Part shown: piece by piece, positions 57,201 through 64,000 of the stretch
Numbering within the stretch: position 1 is the first letter of the stretch
Layout of the letters: the number at the start of each line of letters is the position of its first letter
Assembly: GCA_958510875.1 (NCBI GenBank)
Contig: OY294068.1
Location: forward strand, 162,042,388-162,106,387
Origin: Endomychus coccineus
Taxonomy: Eukaryota; Arthropoda; Insecta; Coleoptera; Endomychidae
Length of the DNA stretch: 64,000 nt
Reading direction: 5' to 3'
Program-made: the position numbers and the translations under genes
Notes under the pieces: generated by a model
Database searches by the model: none
The model's input: the letters and a program-made list of their open reading frames with translations, nothing else
What the model was told of the DNA's origin: nothing

Positions 57201-60200
57201 TTTGCTTATACGGGGATCAGCCTCGTGGGGGCTGCAACAGCATCATCATCACCCCCTGGTGGAGGGCTGCAGTCAGCACTTACTAAATTCAATTTACAAG
57301 CTCCAACTACACCAAGGATAGATATTTCACGCGCTAGTAGCTCATCGCAAAAAGACAGTAGGGATAGCACTCCTGATCGGGAAATTGTGGAAGGAAGGTA
57401 ACGCTGTCATCCTTACTAATAGTCCGGTCAATCATATTTTAAAATAATAAGAAATCATTTGTTGTCAATAAAAACACATTTGTTGTCGATAATAACCCAT
57501 TTCTTGTTTCTATAACTTTCCTACAAAAATTAATATTTTCCGACTTTTCCTCAAAAAGTCGCAACTATAAAGTTAAGTTTGAGGGGATACGGAAAGAATG
57601 GTGCATCCTGGACCTTTGAACATGTCTGGAGCATTTATCTTAATGCCTAGTAGATATTTTTTTCAGAAAAATTAAATGGCGAGTGGTTTAAACTATCAAA
57701 CCAATTCGACAAATTTCGAAAAATTTTGCCAAAATGGGAAAACTTTTTGTATATCGAATTTCTTCCCTCGAAATGAAGACTTTTAATTCTTATAGTTTGA
57801 AAAAAAGCATTCACTTTGAGTTACAGCCCTTTTAAAAATCAATTTCAGTTGATTTTCCTTCATATTTCTTGTAAAATAATAAAAAAAAGAGTATAAACCA
57901 AAAGAATCCATTTTTTAACAACTAACAACCTCCAATCATTTAAAAACATTTTTACAGCACTTCTTACTTAAGATTCCTCCCCCCCCCCCCTAATTTTTGA
58001 AAGTACTGTATCTCGAACTTAAAAAAAATTACAAAAAATAAGTCTTTATTTTCAAGGTAATAATCCATATGTAAGATTTTTTCCATTTTGACATAATTTG
58101 GAAGTTGACGAATTTTATAATTTTAACGAGTCGCCTTATCTATCAACTGTTCCTATTTTCCGAGAATTTAAATATAATTCATACCTGGGTCAAGAATCAT
58201 TATCATAATTTTAAAACCAGTGCATGAACTGTAACAGGGTTCTCCAAACTACGATCCGCGGGCCAAATCCGGCCCGCCAGTGTCATCAATCCGGCTTGCG
58301 ACAGCTAAAGATTTATTGTTGTGATAAGTTGGATGAGAAGACACAGAATGATAATAATTTTTTTTCATTGACAATAGTTCGTAGTTCTTCATACACATCA
58401 TACCTTTTATCTACTCCTCGAATAAAAATCAACATCTGAGCAGTATCTGACACATCGGTTGACTCATCCAAGGTCAGAGAAATGCACTCAAGATGTCCAT
58501 TTTTGTCAGACAGTTGAAATAATATATCTTCTGCGATGTCTTCTACCCTCTGAGCCACGGTGTTTGCTGACAAACTGACAGTGTTAAATAAATTTACGTT
58601 TTCGAGACACATTTCTTCGGCTACTGCAATTACGCATTCTTTGATAATTTCTCCATCGGTGAATGGTTTTCCACGTTTCGCAATTTCAAGAGTCACACGA
58701 AAGCTGGCACGAGTTACAGTCTCTTGTTCAGTATTGAGTTTCGTAAACAAAGATTGCTGCGATTTCAATTCGCACTTTAAAGCTTCAAATTTTTCTGTCC
58801 GCAAACTTTCTGTATATTTTGAGTAATTTTGAAAATGTTTCGTTTTATAATGACGTGTAATGTTATATTCGTTGAGAACGGCTATGGTTTCATTGCAAAT
58901 CAAACATAGTGCCTTCTTACTGGACTCAATCACGAAATATTGAAACTCCCATTGATCTTTGAATGATCTGCATTCACTATCTACTTTTCGCTTCTTTTCC
59001 ATACTAGTAAATCACACACAAAAACAACAAGTCAAATCAAAATGCTGTTACGAAGATGTCTTCAACAACACGCACAAACACGTTTTAAGGAGTTATGCAC
59101 TACTTTATTTCACAACAGACAGTTTCGCTTTCTTCGCCTTCCCTAGGTGGACTGACTCGCGGTCGTGCCGCTAGCCTTTTTAGACACCACTTACTGCTAT
59201 CTAGAAGTGAGTGGAATACACCAGAACTTTCTCGAAATAACGAGATTATTCGCGAATGTTTAATTGTTAATACTGCGCTTTCGAAAGTACTACTAGCGCT
59301 AAAGGGTTTTACCACAACTTATTTCCGCGTGTGACCGCAGTTGTCGCGGTCGTAACAATAAAGTACAGTTAGTGCACAATGGTAATTGAACTAGCGAATT
59401 TACCAAGCGTATGCTCGCTCAGAGTACGTACTCGGCGACTAGTCTAGAAATTATAGATAATGGCAGGAAAATTATAGTTCTGGCCCTCGGAACGTACTGG
59501 ATTAAACAGTATGGCCCTAAGGTTGGAAAGTTTGGAGACCCCTGAACTAGAACATGATAAATTTTTAAAATTTGTATATTTCTTTAAATTTGAGAACAAT
59601 CTATCCTACAAATTTGGAACGTCAAAATGTTAAATTAGCCCTTAAGGTATTCAATGAATATGTTATACATGCTCTACTTGAATATGGCTCAAATATAGAG
59701 GATTCGAAATCTACAGACCAGTTTATAAATATTATATTAACTTCGTGAAAAATAATGAATGTAAAAACTACCCTCAAAAGGCAACGATTAAGGGACATTT
59801 TCCAGGAGCCTATCATCAAAGGTAACTTAGAGTATGATTCGAAAATCAAATTGTTAAGAAATTTATTGATTTGGTTAGATACCTGGTTCACATCAAGCAA
59901 CCATGTTTAAACAGGAAGTTCTTATATACGCCCTTAAGAATTAAAACAACTTTTGTTTTAATGTCGCTATTGCAGCATTGTACCGTATAACGCATGGGTG
60001 ACCAGCTGCAACATAGCCATTGCTTGTGACGTCACGATCGGGCGTTTAGGCCTTGTACTGTAGAGGGTATTGACCCGACTGATATAGTGGACACTCAGCT
60101 TTAGAAAGTGTCGGCGAAATCGAGGGTAAGCAACCTGGTGTGGCGGCGAACTAGTATGTGTTGCTGTTGACAATAAAGTTTTTATTCTGATTTTATATTT

Positions 60201-63200
60201 GAGGTTAATCTGTTAATTTGCGACTTTGGCGCTATTAACGAGGGGAATAACCTATTTATGAAGCTAATTATGCAAATGAGGGTACAATATTCTATGACCT
60301 TGAGTGTTGCTTCATTTTAATGAAACTGTTGGTTGTTATTCTGAATATTAAGGCAGTAAAAAGTTTTTAAATCTTTTTTATTAAAATTATCAAACTCTTT
60401 GATTTCAGGGACCCAGCCACAGCTAAATTGGGGGTTGGTTTTCGAGAAGATGGAGCTTTGGATTTACGATCGTCTACGGAAGAACTCGATTTCCATGAAC
60501 AAGAGAAGAAAAAAGGTAAATCACGTCCTCAATCACCATGCTTGCACGATGACTCATATCAAAATCATCATCAGAGGAAAGATTCACAATGTTCCGAAAT
60601 AGGTCTCCTATCCATATCCGGTCGCACATCACGATTATCTAGCATTGGCAGTCAAGGATCAGCTCAAAGTCGCTTGTCTAATGCTAGTCACCTTTCTATT
60701 TTATCAGGGCAATCAGAATTCTCCAGATCCCCGTCACCCCATAAAATGCTTCTAGAAACATCATTCTGTGGCACTAAATCTCCTCAATCAGTATCAAATG
60801 TCACTATCGAAAATGTTGGGACCAAAGTTGATTGCGAAGTATTAGAGAAAGTATTACTATCGAGGAAACACGATCCAACGGAAGTAATATTAGCCGAAGG
60901 CATATCTGTACAAAAAATTGAAGTAGAACAGTTACCAAAGCAACCACCTGAAAAACCTATAAGGAGAGTTGAGAAACGTATTCAATATGTGAAAAGTGAT
61001 ATTACAATAAAAGTAGATAAGCCACCAACAACAGATAACAATGTAACACCCAGACTGACTAAGAAAATCGTAGCAGAAAGTGGAGTTGAATATATCTACA
61101 TACCGCTGAAAGGTCCATTACCTCTAGACCATGACCCACCCACATCTATGAATTCGCGAAAAATTTCCTCCAAATCACTGGCTTCGCAACATGAAAGACA
61201 AACAAAAGGCAAACAAAGTCAAGCCCCTATCAAAATAGGGATCTCTTCCACCTCTTCGTCGTCCTCTATTACTAAAGCAGAGCCAAAATATATTAGAATC
61301 AAACTAAAACCGGATCATCTGTATGATGATAAGTCTGGTCCAGGTACCAAACCATACAAATTGGATTTAGAAGAGATACGGACCGAGGAACCATCAATAA
61401 CACAGCAAACATCTGATCCAGGAAGAAGCCTAACTAGTACTCCCAGTGTTAGTCCAAAATTATCCAGGCACGTATTGAAAGAGTCTAACGTAGGGAGTAA
61501 AACGCCATCACCATGTCTTTCACGAAAGAGTTCATTCGCGTCGCTTTTCAGAAGCAAAGAAGCGATAACCAGTCCGGAGTCACCTACGATTCCGGGATGT
61601 AGGAGAAAAAATACAATCACCGGTATATTAAGAGATACCACCGATTCCATTAGGGAACGAAGCAGGAGTCGATCGAAAAGTAGAGAAAGAGAACGTACCG
61701 CGACAATGTCGAATGCTCCTTCTTCTACCGAGAGCATAGACAGTAAAACTAAACAAAAGTCAGTATTCTCGATATTCAAGTCAATTAAGGGAGATAAAAA
61801 ATCTGATTCAGAAGGTCGTTCACCAGAAGTATTACCTTGCTTAGACAGCATAGCCAAAGTAGAATTTAAGTTCAACGATGCAAATGGGAATCTTGAGAAA
61901 CGAGCCAAACACATCTACGAAAAGCCGCTTGAAGGCGACAGTATTAGAATACCTCTCCATTCACCAACGCATTATGACACAGACTCGCCTTCGTTACAAG
62001 AAACGAAAACTCCTAGTCAAACCTCCCAAGACACAGTTATCGAAGTTATAGTAAAACCTAGTGAACCAATCGTGATAGATACAACTTCGGAAAATATCGA
62101 TACAAACGTGTCGAATAAAAATGTAACAGACTGTCAAAATAGACAGAACAGTACTAGTAGTGAAAATATAGTTTTCTCCACGAAAATAGGTAGTGATAAT
62201 GAGGTTTTCACTACAAAAATACCAAAGAATAAGAACATCAGTAAATCAATAAAATTTCCTTTAGAACCATTCTCTAACGGCCATGTTCCTTTAGATTTAT
62301 CCAAAACACCAATCGAACCCATGGAAGAAAATGTTCCAGGAGTCGTTGGAATTGAAAACTCGCAGAGTTCTAGAAAAGTACCTGAAATATACCATGTAAT
62401 ATTGAAAAAATTGGATATCGAACCAACTATCGCAGACATTCCAGTGAAGCAAATAAGCAATGATAAGAATTTGATAACAAGTTTTGTAGCAGATGAGGAT
62501 AGAAATTCATCTGAATCAGAACGAGATTCAGAAGCGAGCTTCAGTAAGAGCAAAAAGGATGTGGATGTAAATATTGGATCAGAATTTTTAGAACCAGAAC
62601 GGACCGGCTTTGTCTTACAAGATAACCAAGATTCTTTTGATGACGATTTGCCTTATGTTCCAACTACGTTACCTCAAGAACGATCAGCAGCTGTACCGAT
62701 AATACCAATAAAACAACGATCTACTTTTGAAATAAAAACGTGTCCAATAGAACGGCCACGATCAACAACACCCATTAATCCCAGTTGCTTAGAAGAATAT
62801 TGCGAAGAAGTTATAGCTGGTTTCAATTCTGAACAGATTGCAAAAACTATAGAGAAGCTGAGAATTTCTTTACCTCGTTCCGACTCTTCAGATAAATCAA
62901 TCAAATCTCCTAGAAAAGTTGGAAATACATGGTTCGAATTTGCGGAAAAGGGGCTGTACACTGGTCGTCGATTATCCTCTGAAGGAGAAACGCCACCCCC
63001 GCTACCACCAAAAGGTCTACAAAAAGAATGGATCAATTTTGAAGAAGTGCCCGAAAGGAGGAAATTACCGAAACGTATTCAGACCATTCCATCAAGAGGG
63101 CACATAGACGTCCCAGATAATATTATACAAGATCACGTGGTATATAACTATGTCAATCCAGACGAATGCAAATGTGAATGTCATGAGATTAAAGCGAAAG

Positions 63201-63351
63201 AAAAATGTCCAGCTGAAACTCCTAAAACAATTCAAGACGATGAGGTCCCACTCCTTGAGAACGATCCTGCTGATGAAGATAGGAGTAACTCCAATTCTGT
63301 TGATCGCATTAAACTAGATGTTAACATTGCTGACAGGAGAAGCTTACTCAG
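45214..63351 (+). CDS. Large Ser/Pro-rich disordered protein, first three coding exons, continues beyond the window
   Basis: Exons 45214-45312, 57090-57397 and 60409-63351 join in phase (0, then 2). The third ends at a CAG/GTAGGT donor in phase 2. At least 1116 residues precede the window end, and more exons must follow. The N-terminus is MSTSDGGAPTIGTRHQKRMG. Visible features: long Ser/Thr runs (SSTSSSSSITK), an Arg/Ser tract (SRSRSKSRERER), a repeated charged pattern in KQKSVFSIFKSIKGDKK, an SH3-ligand-like TPPPLPPKG, and a Cys/His group (CKCECHE) near the end of exon 3. No enzyme or membrane domain is seen. I do not recognise the protein. The low-complexity, phosphosite-rich composition suggests a scaffold or cytoskeletal-adaptor role, but that is inference. 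Intron 1 (11.8 kb) is full of mobile elements. The start is supported by the in-phase splice join and absence of an upstream in-frame ATG nearby. Confidence 0.8.
45760..45801 (-). ncRNA. Hammerhead ribozyme motif, left end of PLE 3
   Basis: The minus strand is the same 42-nt sequence as the motif at 47699-47740: stem I GTCTT/AAGAC, core CTGATGA, stem II GGTC-GTGA-GACC, GAA, and a two-pair stem III (AC-GTAC-GT). Cleavage is expected after the A that follows. Hammerheads in Penelope terminal repeats are known. Confidence 0.85.
47699..47740 (+). ncRNA. Hammerhead ribozyme motif, right end of PLE 3
   Basis: Elements in order: GTCTT (stem I, 47699-47703), CTGATGA (47704-47710), one extra T, GGTC-GTGA-GACC (stem II), GAA, ACGTACGT (stem III, self-complementary), A (cleavage position 47735), AAGAC (stem I). 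All catalytic positions are intact. The very short stem III favours cleavage as a dimer, as reported for Penelope elements. Confidence 0.86.
48440..51131 (+). pseudogene. Decayed jockey/L2-type LINE reverse transcriptase, split
   Basis: 48451-48915 gives the start of RT: KSMGPNGIPPVVLKKCALEL, FPSSWKIARVQPIPKKGEK, LPNNYRPTAVLS. After the pogo-like insertion it resumes at about 50090: DIIKAFDRVWHQSLLGKLPS (motif A), then GVPQISVLVPILFLLHINDL and FADDDTLHTIQ (motifs B and C, Asp pair intact), and GITTNWDDHVRSNVETASLK. KLLDSIQKRAIRLIDD follows. Several frameshifts and stops are present. The endonuclease and 5' end are missing. Confidence 0.82.
48907..49990 (-). pseudogene. pogo/Tigger (jerky-like) DDE transposase remnant
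   Basis: Minus-strand fragments, in order of the protein: NLSVRRPQATNVVNFNKPN (about 49735-49670), KFQPQNIYNIDKTGVITTE (about 49620-49560), CLAVNAIGNAVSLFFVFPRK (49503-49440) and GCAGSDNKSGWRQEEDFLLF. AETASNIMAGLIFTRICPFN (49149-49030) comes last. These match the CENP-B-like DNA-binding and DDE domain order of jerky/Tigger transposases. Many frame breaks and no intact terminal repeats. It sits inside the LINE reverse transcriptase at 48440-51131. Confidence 0.8.
51132..52974. other. Degenerate repeat DNA in intron 1 of the large gene
   Basis: About 51335-51420 reads RRSCRLCLEDDEAAEHV on the plus strand, the Cys-His end of an R1-like LINE ORF2. The rest is mixed composition without recognisable coding or repeat structure. 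No gene is supported. Confidence 0.4.
52975..56605 (-). mobile_element. 3.6-kb element with ~720-bp TIRs and a FEN1/PIN-like protein
   Basis: Left arm 52975-53703 and right arm 55890-56605 are inverted copies along nearly their whole length. Ends are TTAGACCAG and its inverse CTGGTCTAA. Inner ends share CTCGAAAAACGTAAGATTCC. The interior (53752-55760) encodes the pseudogene described separately. No DDE transposase, reverse transcriptase or helicase motif is visible. No convincing target-site duplication was found: left flank TCAAGTAC, right flank CTGAGGAC. It lies in intron 1 of the large gene. Confidence 0.85.
53752..55760 (-). pseudogene. FEN1/PIN-like nuclease with Cys-rich tail, decayed
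   Basis: Minus-strand segments, 5' to 3': a possible Lys-rich exon at about 55760-55620 with GTAAAT donor, NFCNRYDPFPETDNMM, then SLQAIVGMNFGSVKFKRKNK and IAIDPLLLFQRISLT. Next come GGFLLHKVIWQKNETVEEIM and SYIVFDGYPEIEKS. The final open frame (54756-53752, 334 aa) has an acidic patch (EDADAD), VGGQDIDLLVLLNQL, FSGCDTTSGFAGKGKK and a tail with over ten Cys (CSCETGC, CGCRKHCLKC). The E-x-D-A, D-x-D and GCD followed by GxGKK order is that of FEN1/XPG/PIN nucleases; function is inferred. Nonsense TGA codons occur near 55289 and 54794, and a frameshift near 55085. Similar uncharacterised proteins occur widely in animal genomes. Confidence 0.7.
56606..57089. other. End of intron 1 of the large gene
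   Basis: A CTGATGATGG(T/C)TA hairpin-like pair occurs at 56610-56720 (TTTCAGCTACCAAGTAAC / TAGTTGGTAGCTGAAAGG). Otherwise no feature. The acceptor ATATTTCAG ends at 57089. Confidence 0.4.
57398..58234. other. Intron 2 of the large gene, first part, with PLE terminal-repeat scrap
   Basis: AT-rich. A C-run occurs at 57978-57989. 58145-58199 matches one outer end of the Penelope terminal repeat (TTTTCCGAGAATTTAAATAT, then CTGGGTCAAGAATC). The hAT element begins at 58235. Confidence 0.5.
58235..59544 (-). mobile_element. hAT element (GTF2IRD2/ZBED-like transposase N-terminus), internally deleted
   Basis: The ends are CAGGGTTCTCCAAACT and AGTTTGGAGACCCCTG-type inverse (TTTGGAGACCCCTG), typical of hAT. 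Candidate 8-bp flanks are AACTGTAA and AACTAGAA (6 of 8 identical). Minus-strand ORF 59002-58313 starts MEKKRKVDSECRSFKDQWEF. It has a BED-type finger (CLICNETIAVLNEYNITRHY, then KTKH) and ECISLTLDESTDVSDTAQML, the catalytic-core start of GTF2IRD2-like hAT transposases. The C-terminal RNase-H-fold half and dimerisation domain are missing, so this copy is non-autonomous. Confidence 0.88.
59555..59908 (+). pseudogene. P-element transposase fragment
   Basis: Plus-strand reading: LERQNVKLALKVFNEYVIHA, LLEYGSNIEDSKSTDQFINI, then NVKTTLKRQRLRDIFQEPII and LLRNLLIWLDTWF. This is the central to C-terminal region of THAP9/P-element transposases. One in-frame TGA occupies a position usually Trp (near 59746). 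It has no THAP finger of its own, and its boundaries are not clear. It is the only transposase body of the P superfamily in the window. Confidence 0.75.
59941..60175. repeat. Dispersed repeat R, copy 2
   Basis: Matches 9065-9205 in the same orientation over about 130 bp (TTTTGTTTTA, TTGCAGCATTGT, GGTGACCAGCTGCAA, GTGACGTCACGATCG, GGCCTTGTAC). It contains a CRE-like TGACGTCA. It lies in intron 2 of the large gene. Confidence 0.7.
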
Positions 63352-64000
63352 GTAGGTAACTACTATTCTCTGAATAGAATTAGCATTTCATTTACTTCAT
63401 AAGTTAATTGGATGTACTGGAACCCCACAACAAATTCGTATTTCGTCGGCGCAACGTAGTTGCTATCTTCAGAAAATTAATAGAACCAACAAGTTCTACT
63501 GATCTACTGTGGATGACAGCTTAATTGCCGAAATATGTATTTAGATTTCAAAAGAATGAGTGTTTTGGTACTTTTGTCTTGGCGAGTGAAGTAACATTAT
63601 TGAATTGCATTCCGATTTTGGATATGTAGTCATATATTTGAATCGAACAATAAAATGTTGATAAAACACATATTTATAATTGAATTGCTCCACCACGCAG
63701 TAGTCTTCTCAAAATGAGCGACGACTGATGAACTAACTGGAACAATTCCCATTGTAAATGTGTGTTTTATCCACAATATACTAGGACGTCGATACGCTGC
63801 GCATGCCCAAAGGGTTAAGACGGGGTGTGCCGAAAGGATCGACTTATGCTTTCGCTACATTCACGCCGATAAGGAGCGCGCCGCAGTCTGTCTAGTTGCG
63901 TGAGCTCGATTCCGCTGGGTAGAAACAACGTACCTTATAAACCAATTTGAGAATATTTCCTTTTTATTAAATTTGTTAATGTTTCAAACAAAATTGTATA
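63352..64000. other. Start of intron 3 of the large gene
   Basis: Follows the CAG/GTAGGT donor. No exon, repeat pair or RNA gene is supported in these 649 bases. A GC-richer stretch occurs at 63790-63925. Confidence 0.4.

Noticed and set aside
59622..59900. 92-aa minus-strand open frame
   Set aside because: It is the antisense shadow of the P-element transposase fragment on the plus strand at 59555-59908.
61315..62553. Two long minus-strand frames (199 and 139 aa)
   Set aside because: Antisense shadows within the 2.9-kb exon of the large plus-strand gene, where Ser-rich coding leaves the opposite strand open.
1..64000. CRISPR arrays, operons, bacterial ribosome binding sites
   Set aside because: The window is eukaryotic with spliced genes; the 20-bp tandem repeats at 41800-42015 lack unique spacers of constant length.

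Overview
The window is AT-rich arthropod nuclear DNA, most likely from an insect. The evidence is GT-AG introns in conserved animal genes, and transposon types that are abundant in insects: P-like elements with THAP finger fragments, mariner, Penelope-like elements, jockey/R1-type LINEs and a MADF-domain gene relic. I cannot name the species or order with confidence.

Five protein-coding genes can be assembled from exons. On the minus strand are (i) a small type I membrane protein I do not recognise (2775-8310), (ii) the KIF1-binding protein KIFBP (8383-17650), whose stop lies 72 bases before the ATG of gene (i), and (iii) the Golgi 7TM protein TMEM87 (24650-30727). On the plus strand are (iv) gankyrin/PSMD10 (32915-34087), divergent from TMEM87, and (v) the first three coding exons of a large, low-complexity, Ser/Pro-rich protein of unknown identity (45214 to beyond 63351). 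A possible micro-ORF sits at 40233-40421.

Nearly everything else is mobile DNA, much of it nested. 1-2150 holds direct repeats, a TIR element and a MITE. KIFBP introns hold TIR elements, LINE fragments and a mariner that is split by a LINE and sits inside another inverted-repeat element. 17864-24194 holds a 39-bp-TIR element, a Tc1/mariner-superfamily element with 465-bp TIRs, two P-type MITEs (one with a perfect 8-bp target duplication) and a MADF pseudogene. TMEM87 intron 3 holds a Penelope-like element interrupted by a LINE. 31591-36390 holds a third P-type MITE, an R1-like LINE and a mariner piece. 36391-45213 is sparse, with a PLE terminal-repeat pair, a 41-bp perfect-stem hairpin, a MITE with an E-box minisatellite and a second PLE family. 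Intron 1 of the large gene holds an inverted-repeat Penelope element with two intact hammerhead ribozyme motifs, a LINE broken by a pogo-like transposase, and a 3.6-kb element with about 720-bp TIRs.

The most novel-looking item is that 3.6-kb element (52975-56605). Its only visible gene is a decayed protein with FEN1/PIN-nuclease-like motifs and a Cys-rich tail, and no DDE transposase is visible. The hammerhead-bearing inverted Penelope copy (45665-47808) is the second most interesting feature.
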